Shown here: piece by piece, positions 33,990 through 42,548 of the stretch
How positions within the stretch are numbered: the stretch's first letter is position 1
Layout of the letters: each line of letters begins with the position of its first letter
DNA from: Mucilaginibacter sp. SJ
GTDB taxonomy: Bacteria > Bacteroidota > Bacteroidia > Sphingobacteriales > Sphingobacteriaceae
DNA: 64,000 bases
NCBI RefSeq assembly: GCF_028993635.1
Contig: NZ_CP118631.1
Coordinates: forward strand, 5,270,001 to 5,334,000
Reading direction: 5' to 3'
Notes under the pieces: model-generated
What the model was told of the DNA's origin: nothing
Seen by the model: only the letters and a program-made list of their open reading frames with translations
The model's database searches: none
Translations under genes and position numbers: made by a program

Positions 33990-34151
33990 GATAGTAGGTG
34001 TTTATATATTTGTTTTTCTTTGGGTTTCAGGTTGATGTAAATCTTGCTCTTTATTTTTCCATTTTAAACTCTTGCTTCTTACTCTCTCGTTTCTTGAATC
34101 TGTATTTCTTGTCTCTTGAATCTTGATCTCTTGCTTCTTACTCTCTTGTTT
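33990..34151. repeat. TCTTG/CTCTTG low-complexity repeat spacer
   Basis: The spacer between the esterase and the ATP-grasp gene is made of degenerate words such as ctcttgcttcttactctc, tcttgaatc and tcttgatctcttgcttctta. It is related in composition to the nuoC-nuoD spacer. No gene or promoter can be defended. Confidence 0.5.
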
Positions 34152-34859
34152 CTATTTAATCGTTGATAAATAATGCGGGAACATTTCGCGCCAGATGGGC
34201 CAGTCGTGATTGGCAAAGGGGCGGATATCCAGCCAGTGTTTAATGTTTTTTTGTTTTAAAATGTTTGAGAGCTGGATGTTATATCCTTTGCATATGTCAT
34301 AGTCGGATGTGCCGAGAACAATGTTCATTTGCCAAAGGTCATGATGGTTGCTGCCCGGCAAAAAATCGACCGGGTTATTATAAAAAATGGTGTCATCATA
34401 ATAACCATCGGTAAACATTTTAATATCGAAGGCCCCGCCCATAGTAAACAAATGCCTTACCTTCTCAGGATGTTTGAACGCGAAGTTGGCGGCATGATAG
34501 CCCCCAAAACTACAGCCTGCAAGAGCTACTTTGCCAACGCCTGTTTCACGCATGGCCCAGGGGATAAGCTCGTTTACCAGCATGCGATCGTACCCTGCAT
34601 AGGTTTTGGCCCTGTCGGCCGGGTGGATGCCTTTGTTGTACCAGCTGCGGTCGTCGATGGTATCGGGGCAGTAGATTTTCACCAGGCCGTTGTCAACAAA
34701 CCATTTTACACTTTCAATCAGTCCGAAATCTTTGTTTTGATAGTAGCGGCCTTTGGTAGTAGGGAAAACGATCACAGGATAACCGCGGTCGCCGAATACC
34801 AGCATTTCGAGGTCGGTGTTGGTGTTGGGTGAATGCCAGCGGTGAAATTTTTCGGTCAA
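34152..34859 (-). CDS. Esterase D-type alpha/beta hydrolase
   Basis: A 235-residue alpha/beta hydrolase of the putative esterase family. The nucleophile elbow is GCSFGG (Ser in G-x-S-x-G), inside VALAGCSFGGYHAANFAFKHPEKV; LGTSDYD is a likely acid loop, and RPFANHDWPIWREMFPHYL holds the probable catalytic histidine. There is no signal peptide, so it is cytoplasmic. It would be the first gene of the minus-strand ligase cluster. It may hydrolyse an ester made or used by that pathway; the substrate is unknown. Confidence 0.78.
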   Translation of the reverse strand: MTEKFHRWHSPNTNTDLEMLVFGDRGYPVIVFPTTKGRYYQNKDFGLIESVKWFVDNGLVKIYCPDTIDDRSWYNKGIHPADRAKTYAGYDRMLVNELIPWAMRETGVGKVALAGCSFGGYHAANFAFKHPEKVRHLFTMGGAFDIKMFTDGYYDDTIFYNNPVDFLPGSNHHDLWQMNIVLGTSDYDICKGYNIQLSNILKQKNIKHWLDIRPFANHDWPIWREMFPHYLSTIK

Positions 34860-34996
34860 AGCTTGTAGTTTTTATAATGATTGTAAGTTAGGAGGTTTGT
34901 TTGAAAAAGGCAACAGCCTGATAATATTAATCCTTAGCCGCCAAAAAGTAAATTGTATAGCTTATTTTTGCGCCCTTAATTTTAATTTAGAAAGAG

Positions 34997-35812
34997 ATGT
35001 ACCCGGGCTGGCTTGATACTGAAATGACGATAACCGAACAAGAAATAAATATAACCTCGGCGCTGCTGGAGCGGAAAGTGACTTTAACCATCCTGAAGCC
35101 GGAAGATAGTGATATTGCCGAACCGCTAAACCTGCTGCTGCTTAATGACGGACAGGAGCTTGAGAACCTGGGACTAAAAAATACGCTTGAAACACTATAT
35201 AATACCAATCGCCTTAAGCCGGTGCTGGTTGTGGCTATCCATGCGGGTAATGACCGACTGGATGAATACGGCATTTCCGGCAAGCCCGATTTTAAAGGCC
35301 GGGGTGCCAAGGCTGGTTTATATACTCAATTTATAAAAGAAGAATTGCTGCCGCAATTACGAGCTTTGACAGGCTTTAATGAGTTTGATATAATAGCTTT
35401 TGCCGGTTTTTCGCTTGGTGGTTTATCTGCTTTTGATATTGTTTGGAATAACCCGGTGTTATTTGACAAAGCGGGCGTTTTTTCAGGTTCGTTTTGGTGG
35501 CGGGGAAAAGACCTGGCCAAAGGCTATACCGATGCCGACAGGCTGATGCACCAGGTAATCAGGGAAACTAAAACCAAACCGGCTATCAATGCCTGGCTGC
35601 AAACCGGTACCAAAGATGAAACCAGCGATCGCAATAAAAACGGCATTATTGATGCCATTGATGATACCATCGACCTGATCAAAGAAATGGAAGCCAAAGG
35701 GTTTAAACGACCGGAAGAAATTCAGTATGTTGAAGTAATAGGAGGTACCCATGATACTGCAACATGGGGCAAAGCAATGGCTAAGTTTTTAGTTTGGGCT
35801 TTTGGGAGATAA
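34997..35812 (+). CDS. Esterase (enterochelin-esterase/esterase D type)
   Basis: A 271-residue alpha/beta hydrolase: GFSLGG (in IIAFAGFSLGGLSAFDIVWNNPVLF) is the nucleophile elbow, and GGTHDTATWGKAMAKFLVWAF gives the C-terminal catalytic histidine. DRNKNGIIDAIDDTIDLI resembles a calcium-binding EF-hand-like loop (D-x-N-x-N-G-x-x-D). There is no signal peptide. It is divergent from the ligase cluster with 137 bases between the starts, so the two may share a regulatory region; a TATTTTTG box lies at 34963-34970, about 27 bases before its ATG. The in-frame ATG nine codons downstream is a possible start. Confidence 0.78.
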   Translation: MYPGWLDTEMTITEQEINITSALLERKVTLTILKPEDSDIAEPLNLLLLNDGQELENLGLKNTLETLYNTNRLKPVLVVAIHAGNDRLDEYGISGKPDFKGRGAKAGLYTQFIKEELLPQLRALTGFNEFDIIAFAGFSLGGLSAFDIVWNNPVLFDKAGVFSGSFWWRGKDLAKGYTDADRLMHQVIRETKTKPAINAWLQTGTKDETSDRNKNGIIDAIDDTIDLIKEMEAKGFKRPEEIQYVEVIGGTHDTATWGKAMAKFLVWAFGR

Positions 35813-35840
35813 GGTATAGTTTTTGTAAATTAGCTTAATT

Positions 35841-36089
35841 ATGGGAACAGGACTAATAGAAAAGAAATTTGAAATATTGCCTGATAACCTTAAGCTTAAG
35901 GTGGAAGGTTATATAGACGCACTTCTTAATGAAAACGGCATAAGTATAAGGGATTTGAGCGTGTCTGTAAATAAAAAAAGTGACGAATTATTTGTAGTTA
36001 AGCCAGGTTTTGGTGGAGGAAAAGGCATATTTGGATATATGGCTGATGGCTTTGATGAACCATTGGACGATTTTAAAGATTACATGTAA
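35841..36089 (+). CDS. DUF2281-type antitoxin (VapB-like)
   Basis: An 82-residue protein with the DUF2281 pattern: an N-terminal helical part (IEKKFEILPDNLKLKVEGYIDALL) and the C-terminal signature KPGFGGGKGIFGYMADGFDEPLDDFKDYM, which in this family is the toxin-wrapping tail. The PIN-domain toxin frame begins 2 bases after the stop, the usual order antitoxin then toxin. It lies 28 bases after the upstream esterase gene. The toxin partner is frameshifted, so the antitoxin may be a relic. Confidence 0.8.
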   Translation: MGTGLIEKKFEILPDNLKLKVEGYIDALLNENGISIRDLSVSVNKKSDELFVVKPGFGGGKGIFGYMADGFDEPLDDFKDYM

Positions 36090-36091
36090 TA

Positions 36092-36476
36092 ATGAATTTA
36101 TTACTTGATACCCATGCTTTAATTTGGTTTACAGAAGGCAATGACAAACTTTCATTGACAGCGAAAAAGCAAATTGAAGATGAAAATAATAGTAAAGCCA
36201 TTAGCATAGCTTCGCTTTGGGAAATTGTAATAAAAGCAAGCCGGGCTAAGCTTGGAATAGAAAAATCGTTTTGTCGAAATAAATCAATTCCTTTCAATTA
36301 ATAATATCGATGTGCTTGATATCAAGATAGGTCATCTTGATACACTTTTGGAGTTGCCTCATCACCACGGAGATCCTTTTGACCGTCTCATTATCTCTCA
36401 GGCTATCTCTGAGAATCTCACTATCATTTCAGCCGACCGACACTTTAAAGCTTACCCGGTAAGCGTACTTTGGTAA
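36092..36476 (+). pseudogene. VapC-like PIN-domain toxin, frameshifted
   Basis: The first frame starts MNLLLDTHALIWFTEGNDKL, the PIN domain with its first acidic residue, and continues through ASLWEIVIKASRAKLGIEKSF before running into a stop at 36299-36301. Past the T4 run at 36269-36272 the other frame gives VEINQFLSINNIDVLDI and then HHHGDPFDRLIISQAISENLTIISADRHFKAYPVSVLW, the conserved C-terminal PIN half, ending at 36476. One T too many in the run explains it; removing it restores a 127-residue protein. It is either a true mutation or a sequencing error. The antitoxin is intact. Confidence 0.85.
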
Positions 36477-36535
36477 ACTCAATGTTAATTCTAAACAATA
36501 ACCGCTAAACGCTTTATAATCTCATAATTTAACCT

Positions 36536-36543
36536 TACCTTTG
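36536..36543 (+). promoter_or_regulatory. TAnnTTTG -7 box upstream of typA
   Basis: TACCTTTG matches the Bacteroidota -7 consensus 25 bases before the typA ATG. No clear TTG -33 box is at the right distance, so the assignment is moderate. Confidence 0.5.
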
Positions 36544-36567
36544 CGCCAAATTTAGAGAGGCATTTTC

Positions 36568-38379
36568 ATGCAAAAAATCAGAAATATTGCGATCATCGCG
36601 CACGTTGACCACGGTAAAACTACTTTGGTTGATAAAATCCTGCACAGCTGTGCCATTTTCAGGGACAATGAGCAAACCGGAGAGTTAATCCTTGACAACA
36701 ATGACCTTGAACGTGAGCGTGGTATTACCATCGTTTCAAAAAACGTATCTGTAAGGTATAAAGATGTTAAGATCAACATTATTGATACCCCTGGTCACGC
36801 CGATTTTGGTGGCGAGGTTGAGCGTGTATTGAAAATGGCCGATGGTGTATTATTACTTTGCGACGCTTTTGAAGGTGCTATGCCTCAAACCCGTTTCGTA
36901 ACTCAAAAAGCTTTGGCTTTAGGCCTTAAGCCAATTGTGGTTGTAAACAAAGTTGATAAAGAGAACTGCCGCCCTGAAGAAGTTTACGAACAAATTTTTG
37001 AATTATTCTTCAACCTTGAAGCTACCGAAGAGCAGCTGGATTTCCCTGTTATCTACGGTTCATCAAAACAAGGCTGGATGAGCACCGACTGGAAGAAACC
37101 TACGGAAGATATCTTCCCGTTGATGGATGCTATATTAGAAAACATTCCACCGGCTCCAATTGCTGAAGGTACACTGCAAATGCAGATCACTTCGTTAGAT
37201 TATTCATCTTTCGTAGGTCGTATCGCAATCGGCCGTGTTGCTCGTGGTACCATCAAAGAAAATCAGCCGGTATCTTTGGTAAAACGCGACGGCACCATCC
37301 AAAAATCAAGGATCAAAGAACTTTACACATTCGAAGGTTTGGGTAAAGTTAAAGCTACCGAAGTAAAATCTGGCGATATCTGCGCTGTAGTTGGTATCGA
37401 TGGTTTTGATATTGGTGATACTATTGCTGATTTTGAAAATCCTGAGCAATTAGAGGTTATCAAAATTGATGAGCCAACAATGAACATGTTGTTCACCATC
37501 AATAACTCTCCTTTCTTTGGTAAAGAAGGTAAATTTGTTACTTCACGTCACGTACGTGATCGTTTGTACAAAGAGATGGAGAAAAACCTGGCACTTAAAG
37601 TTGTTGAAACCGAATCGCCGGATTCATACCTGGTTTATGGCCGTGGTATCCTTCACTTGTCGGTATTGATCGAAACCATGCGTCGTGAAGGTTATGAGTT
37701 ACAGGTAGGTCAGCCTCAGGTTATCGTTAAGCACATTGATGGTGTTAAATGCGAGCCGGTTGAAACCCTGATAGTTGATGTTCCTGCTGAAGTTGCCGGT
37801 AAGGTAATTGAACTGGTAACACAACGTAAAGGTGATTTGTTGATCATGGAACCAAAAGGCGATCTGCAACACTTAGAGTTTGAGATCCCTTCACGCGGCA
37901 TCATCGGTTTGCGTAACAACGTATTAACCGCTACCGCTGGTGAGGCTATCATGGCACACCGCTTTAAAGCTTACGAACCGTGGAAAGGCCCAATCCCTGG
38001 CCGTTCAAATGGTGTATTGATCTCAATGGAAAAAGGTAACACAACTGCTTATGCAATTGACAAACTGCAGGATCGTGGCCGTTTCTTCGTTGACCCGGGT
38101 GTTGATATTTACGAAGGCCAGATACTTGGTGAGCACATCCGCGATAACGATTTGGTGATCAACGTTGTTAAAGGTAAACAGTTAACCAACATGCGTGCAT
38201 CAGGTAGTGATGATAACGTTCGTATCGCACCAGCTATCAAATTCTCGTTAGAAGAATCGATGGAGTATATCCAGGCTGATGAATACATCGAAGTTACGCC
38301 GCAAAGCATGCGTTTACGTAAAATCTACCTAACCGAAAACGAGCGTAAAGTAAACGCTAAAAGATTTGTTAATCAATAA
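36568..38379 (+). CDS. typA: Ribosome-associated GTPase TypA/BipA
   Basis: TypA/BipA is a translational GTPase, EF-G related, that binds ribosomes under stress and helps ribosome assembly. The 603-residue protein has AHVDHGKTTLVDKIL (P-loop), RERGITIVSKN (switch I), DTPGHADFGGEVERVL (G3) and VVNKVDKENC (G4), then the EF-G-like domains and the C-terminal BipA-specific domain ending NERKVNAKRFVNQ. The ATG at 36568 puts the P-loop near the N-terminus as usual. A clear terminator follows and hosts the group II intron insertion. Confidence 0.97.
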   Translation: MQKIRNIAIIAHVDHGKTTLVDKILHSCAIFRDNEQTGELILDNNDLERERGITIVSKNVSVRYKDVKINIIDTPGHADFGGEVERVLKMADGVLLLCDAFEGAMPQTRFVTQKALALGLKPIVVVNKVDKENCRPEEVYEQIFELFFNLEATEEQLDFPVIYGSSKQGWMSTDWKKPTEDIFPLMDAILENIPPAPIAEGTLQMQITSLDYSSFVGRIAIGRVARGTIKENQPVSLVKRDGTIQKSRIKELYTFEGLGKVKATEVKSGDICAVVGIDGFDIGDTIADFENPEQLEVIKIDEPTMNMLFTINNSPFFGKEGKFVTSRHVRDRLYKEMEKNLALKVVETESPDSYLVYGRGILHLSVLIETMRREGYELQVGQPQVIVKHIDGVKCEPVETLIVDVPAEVAGKVIELVTQRKGDLLIMEPKGDLQHLEFEIPSRGIIGLRNNVLTATAGEAIMAHRFKAYEPWKGPIPGRSNGVLISMEKGNTTAYAIDKLQDRGRFFVDPGVDIYEGQILGEHIRDNDLVINVVKGKQLTNMRASGSDDNVRIAPAIKFSLEESMEYIQADEYIEVTPQSMRLRKIYLTENERKVNAKRFVNQ

Positions 38380-38400
38380 TTGATTATAATATGTTTTGGA

Positions 38401-38430
38401 AGCCTTCGGTGTGAGCCGGAGGCTTTTTTT
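38401..38430 (+). terminator. Rho-independent terminator of typA, target of the intron
   Basis: AGCCTTCGG and CCGGAGGCT form a stem with a short loop followed by a run of seven T's. It starts 22 bases after the typA stop. The group II intron begins at the next base (38431), so the element inserted exactly at the end of the T run. Confidence 0.9.
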
Positions 38431-40348
38431 GTGTGCCAGGCACGTGTGTCATCTATAGGGTGCAAGTCCCGAAGACGCATTACAGTGGGAAGTCTTAGCT
38501 TAAGGCAAGGAGAAAGTGTGTGAACACAAATCTGAAGGAAGCCAGCGGCAAAAGTTCGAGCCTACGAACAGAAACTGCATATCAGGCGGGATAGTATGGG
38601 TGATGCTGCAAAAGAAGCAAAAGCCCGACACTGTACAGGATACTATAACGTAAATGCAGAGGCTACATGAACGGAAAGCGGACACACTTACCCTGGGAGG
38701 TCTGCGTAACGACGAGTTCGTAAAGCGCAGAAGTCAGCAAACGTCATATTAGTTCCGAAACGAGCTCCGCAAAGCGGAGAGGTCTCACAAAAGGATGAAG
38801 GACTGCATGTTAGAATTGGCCAAGACGCTGATGGCTCTGTGTCGTCACCGCTAACAACGGAACCCCATAAGCGAACTGCCTGCAGGAGGATAGGCCGGAA
38901 GCCGAAAGTAAAGTGCAGGAGGAGTTGAGGTGCGACATGCGAACAAGGCGGCTGTAAGCCGGAAACAAATGTTTTTTTTTAAAAGAAGTATGCTCGAAGA
39001 AATACTTGATTACAGGAACATCAGCAAAGCGCTGAAACAGGTAATGAGCAATAAAGGCGCTGGTGGGGTTGACGGTATGCAGACCGATGAACTTCGCGAC
39101 TACCTGAACGAGCACTGGCGTCCGCTCAAAACAAGTATTTTAGAGGGCAGTTATCAACCAAGCCCGGTACGGAAAGTAGAAATCCCCAAGCCCACAGGCG
39201 GTCGCCGGATGTTAGGCATACCAACCGTAATCGACAGGCTCCTTCAACAAGCCATCAGTCAATGGCTAAGTCCGCAATACGAACCGGAGTTTTCCAAAAC
39301 AAGTTACGGTTTCAGGCCAGGCAAGAACGCCCGTCAGGCGGTCATGCAGGCCCAGGAGTACCTCAATGAAGGTAAAACAAGGATAGTAGAGTTGGACTTG
39401 GAAAAGTTCTTCGACCGTGTCAACCACGACAAACTCATGGGATCGCTATCAAGAAAGGTAAAAGATAAACGCATCCTTGCGTTGATCGGCAGCTATCTGC
39501 GCAGCGGTATTATGGAAGGCGGGGTTTCAAGCGTCCGATTGGAAGGCACCCCACAGGGTTCACCGCTTAGCCCTCTACTTTCCAACATTATGTTAGATGA
39601 ACTGGACAGAGAACTTATACGGCGCGGGCACAGCTTTGTGAGGTACGCCGACGATTGCAGCATCTACCTTAAGAACTGGAAATCAGCTCATAGGGTAGAA
39701 GGCAGTATTATCCGGTACGTAGAAAAGGAGCTTAAGCTAAAAGTGAACAGGACAAAGACGAAAGTCAGCGCCCCGGCGAAAAGCACGCTTTTAGGCTTCT
39801 CTTTCTATCGCAGCAAAGGAAAATGGGAGATACGGCTATCGAATCTGACGGTAAAACGGATTCAAGGTAAGATTCGCCGGCATACGGAGCGGAAGCACCC
39901 GAACCCAATAGCCGAAAAGATAAGAGAATTGGAGACGGTCATCATGGGCTGGATAAATTATTTTTGGATAGCCACGGCAAAATCGCAGATGCGAATGTTG
40001 GATGAACTGGTACGAACCCGTTTACGGATATGCCAATGGAAACAATGGAAGCTACCAAAAGCAAGGGTGAAGCGGCTAATAAAGCTGGGCGTTAAGAAAA
40101 GGAAAGCTTATGAGTGGGGAAATAGCAGTAAGGGATACTGTCGGGTAGCCCACAGCCCCATACTGCAAACCACGCTTAACAATCTGTACTTTAATAACTT
40201 AGGATACACAGGGTTCGAGAACAGATACTTTTGGAAAACTAAACACCAGTTATCTATATTCTGACAAACCGCCGTATACCAGACCGGTACGTACGGTGGT
40301 GTGAGCGGACGGTAAGGGAGAATTTCACTCCCTTACTTCCTACTCGAT
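38431..40348 (+). mobile_element. Group II intron, probably class IIC
   Basis: The 5' end reads GTGTGCC and continues with the typical ...AGGGTGCAAGTCCCG domain I start. About 500 bases of ribozyme domains I-IV precede the reverse transcriptase. After the ORF, domain V is a hairpin at 40268-40300 (ACCGCCGTA paired with TACGGTGGT, with a CGC-type triad), followed by a domain VI hairpin at about 40312-40336 and a 3' end near ...CTACTCGAT. The 3' boundary is approximate to within a few bases. Insertion straight after a terminator, and an RT lacking an endonuclease domain, both fit class IIC. All parts look intact. Confidence 0.85.
38930..40264 (+). CDS. ltrA: Group II intron reverse transcriptase/maturase
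   Basis: The intron-encoded protein assists splicing and drives retromobility. RT motifs are present: KGAGGVDGM (about 42-50), SYGFRPGKNARQAV (about 125-138), EGTPQGSPLSPLLSNI (205-220) and the catalytic YADD (239-242). The maturase X domain with ELETVIMGWINYFW follows, and the protein ends soon after, with no HNH endonuclease domain. The GTG at 38930 gives 444 residues; ATG at 38969 or 38990 (start of MLEEILDYRN) may be the real start. The ORF begins in ribozyme domain IV. A run of ten T's right after the 38969 ATG may allow slippage. Confidence 0.92.
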   Translation: MRHANKAAVSRKQMFFFKRSMLEEILDYRNISKALKQVMSNKGAGGVDGMQTDELRDYLNEHWRPLKTSILEGSYQPSPVRKVEIPKPTGGRRMLGIPTVIDRLLQQAISQWLSPQYEPEFSKTSYGFRPGKNARQAVMQAQEYLNEGKTRIVELDLEKFFDRVNHDKLMGSLSRKVKDKRILALIGSYLRSGIMEGGVSSVRLEGTPQGSPLSPLLSNIMLDELDRELIRRGHSFVRYADDCSIYLKNWKSAHRVEGSIIRYVEKELKLKVNRTKTKVSAPAKSTLLGFSFYRSKGKWEIRLSNLTVKRIQGKIRRHTERKHPNPIAEKIRELETVIMGWINYFWIATAKSQMRMLDELVRTRLRICQWKQWKLPKARVKRLIKLGVKKRKAYEWGNSSKGYCRVAHSPILQTTLNNLYFNNLGYTGFENRYFWKTKHQLSIF

Positions 40349-40400
40349 TATACCTGTTTTTTTAGTTTGGTAACCAATCTGCTAATCGCTAATTTTAATT

Positions 40401-41012
40401 ATGGAACACTATGATAACCGGATAGATGCCTACATCGAAAAATCGCCCGAATTTGCAAAGCCAATTTTAAACTACCTGAGGGCTACAGTACATGAAGCTG
40501 CACCCATGGTAACCGAAACTATGAAATGGAGCATGCCATTTTTTGACTATAAAGGTGTGGTATGTAATATGGCGGCTTTTAAACAGCATTGTGCATTCGG
40601 CTTTTGGAAGGCATCGTTATTATACGATCCACAAAAAGTATTGAGCCTGGCCGATCAGGCTGCAGGTAGCTTCGGTCGCCTGACCAGCATTGATGACCTT
40701 CCGCCAAAGGAAGTACTTATCGAATTTATACACCAGGCGATAATCTTGAATGAAGACAATAAGGTAAGACCAGCCTCATTAAAAAAGGCGCCCGCTCAGC
40801 GGGATGAATTGTTGGTGCCAGACTACTTCGCGAAATTTTTAGAAGCCCATCCGCAAGCCTGGTTAAACCTTAACCAATTCAGCTACTCGCAGAAGAAGGA
40901 GTATATTGAATGGATAACTGAAGCCAAAACAGAGGCTACCCGCCTTAAACGTATGGAAACCGCCGCTGAGTGGCTTACTGAAGGTAAATCAAGGCATTGG
41001 AAGTATAAGTAA
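40401..41012 (+). CDS. DUF1801/YdeI-family protein
   Basis: The function is unknown. The 203 residues contain an N-terminal DUF1801 domain (TVHEAAPMVTETMKWSMPFFDYKGVVCNMAAFKQHCAFGFW, about 29-70) and a C-terminal YdeI/OmpD-associated segment (FAKFLEAHPQAWLNLNQFSYSQKKEYIEWITEAKTEATRLKRMETAAEWLTEGKSRHW). Proteins with this layout have been linked to bacteriocin or antimicrobial-peptide resistance in some species; that role is not shown here. It lies between the intron and a YciI-like gene, 33 bases before the latter. Confidence 0.82.
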   Translation: MEHYDNRIDAYIEKSPEFAKPILNYLRATVHEAAPMVTETMKWSMPFFDYKGVVCNMAAFKQHCAFGFWKASLLYDPQKVLSLADQAAGSFGRLTSIDDLPPKEVLIEFIHQAIILNEDNKVRPASLKKAPAQRDELLVPDYFAKFLEAHPQAWLNLNQFSYSQKKEYIEWITEAKTEATRLKRMETAAEWLTEGKSRHWKYK

Positions 41013-41045
41013 ATTTCAATACCGAAATATTAAAACTTAACGCTT

Positions 41046-41342
41046 ATGTTTTTCATCGATCTTAAGTATATAGCCCCCCTTGAAGAGATTGATGCTTATA
41101 TGGAAGTCCATCTGAAGCATCTTAATAAATATTATGATGAAAAGGTATTTGTTGTTTGGGGGCCTAAGGTGCCGCGCACGGGTGGCGTTATCCTGGCCTT
41201 TGCAAGCTCAAGGGAGCAAATGGAGAAGATCATTACTGAAGATCCGTTTTACAAGCATAAACTTGCTGAATTTACCGTCATGGAGTTCTTAACCCCGGTG
41301 TATCATCCGGATTTAACGGCGCTGCTGGGGCGAGCAGAATAA
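41046..41342 (+). CDS. YciI-family protein
   Basis: A 98-residue protein with the alpha/beta dimeric-barrel pattern of YciI: MFFIDLKYIAPLEEIDAYMEVHLKHLNKYY (with the family's conserved His), VVWGPKVPRTGGVILAFASSREQMEKIITEDPFYKHKLAEFTVMEFLTPVYHP, where DPF is the typical acidic-Pro-Phe turn. The biological role is unknown. It converges with the secreted esterase with only 3 bases between the stops. Confidence 0.85.
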   Translation: MFFIDLKYIAPLEEIDAYMEVHLKHLNKYYDEKVFVVWGPKVPRTGGVILAFASSREQMEKIITEDPFYKHKLAEFTVMEFLTPVYHPDLTALLGRAE

Positions 41343-41345
41343 GGT

Positions 41346-42431
41346 TTAGTTTACTTTATCCAACCGTGTTGGCTTTTCACCCGGAAAGCTGAAAAGCATA
41401 TACATTTTGTTGTTTTCTGTATGGAAGGTAATATCGGCGCGTTCATTCTCATACATAAAGAATGACGCTTTTGCATATGGTGCGATTACCATAGGTATTG
41501 CGTCATTTTGGACGAAGTATAGCTTACCCTCAGCAACGTAAGTCTTGAATTTGTTTTTCTCATCGCCGGCTATCTGGTAATTACCTGCATATTGTTCCAG
41601 TTGCTTTGCTGATATATCAATAACATTATGCAGTTTGCAATAAGCAAATTTTATTGCGTTTTGCATGACCTGGGCCAGCGCGGCGCCATGGCCCGCATTT
41701 GGGGTAATTGCGGTAGCAATATCAAGCCCTTTACAATGCCGGTTTTCCACGTAGGTCTTAAAATCCTGAATGTTTTTGCTGGTTAAGAGCTCAAAAGAAC
41801 CCACGCCTAAAAATACCCTGCAATTAATGTCATGATTATTGGCGAAGTATTTCTTAGCGGAAGGGATCAGTTCGCTGCCACTATTACCAGGCGCCCCAAT
41901 AAAGATCATGTTAAACAGGTTGGGGTGCTCAAACAATACCATAGTAGTGAACATACCTCCAAACGAATAACCATATAGGGCTTTATTATCGCTTACACGA
42001 TACTTGCTTTGTATAAAAGGAATTACTTCATGCTCAATAAATGATATGAATTTTGGTCCGCCGGTTGCGGGGTTAAGGTCGCGGCTGCGCTGGTTTGGGC
42101 GGCTGCCGTAACCAATGCCCACAATGAGTGCTTCGGTGGTTTCATAATCCTGTCTGAGCATATTGAAACAGTTCATGGCAACGGTCATATTCCAGTCGCC
42201 ATCGGTCATGTACAATACCGGGTATTGGGTTATGGTGGTGTCATAGCCAGGCGGGAAATGTACATAGATGGTATAATCTTCACCAATGGTTTTTGAATGG
42301 TAATCCCACTGCACCATATTCTTATCAGTAAATGGTGTAGGGGAGTTGCTTTTAACTTGTGCGGCAGCAATGTTTGTGAAAGAGATAAAAGCAAGCAGGC
42401 AGAGGCTGATCTTGATACTTTGTTTCAACAT
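41346..42431 (-). CDS. Secreted esterase with C-terminal beta domain
   Basis: A 361-residue protein. The signal peptide ends FTNIAAAQ. The alpha/beta-hydrolase part carries the nucleophile elbow GYSFGG (LYGYSFGGMFTTMVLFEHPNLFNM), an acid in the VFLGVGSFE region and the catalytic His in PNAGHGAALA. It then has about 80 residues (from ISAKQLEQYAGNYQIAGDEK) that resemble the small beta domain often attached to such esterases (DUF3471-like). It is probably periplasmic and of the enterochelin-esterase type; the substrate is unknown. Confidence 0.82.
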   Translation of the reverse strand: MLKQSIKISLCLLAFISFTNIAAAQVKSNSPTPFTDKNMVQWDYHSKTIGEDYTIYVHFPPGYDTTITQYPVLYMTDGDWNMTVAMNCFNMLRQDYETTEALIVGIGYGSRPNQRSRDLNPATGGPKFISFIEHEVIPFIQSKYRVSDNKALYGYSFGGMFTTMVLFEHPNLFNMIFIGAPGNSGSELIPSAKKYFANNHDINCRVFLGVGSFELLTSKNIQDFKTYVENRHCKGLDIATAITPNAGHGAALAQVMQNAIKFAYCKLHNVIDISAKQLEQYAGNYQIAGDEKNKFKTYVAEGKLYFVQNDAIPMVIAPYAKASFFMYENERADITFHTENNKMYMLFSFPGEKPTRLDKVN

Positions 42432-42548
42432 GGTGTGCGGTTATATAAATTAAGATAGTCTTAATTTACAAAAGGTTACAGCGTTGCTGAAATAAAAAGT
42501 TGAATACCGGGAAAGGGATTTTCATTTCCCCTTTAGAAGGCCAGGGGG

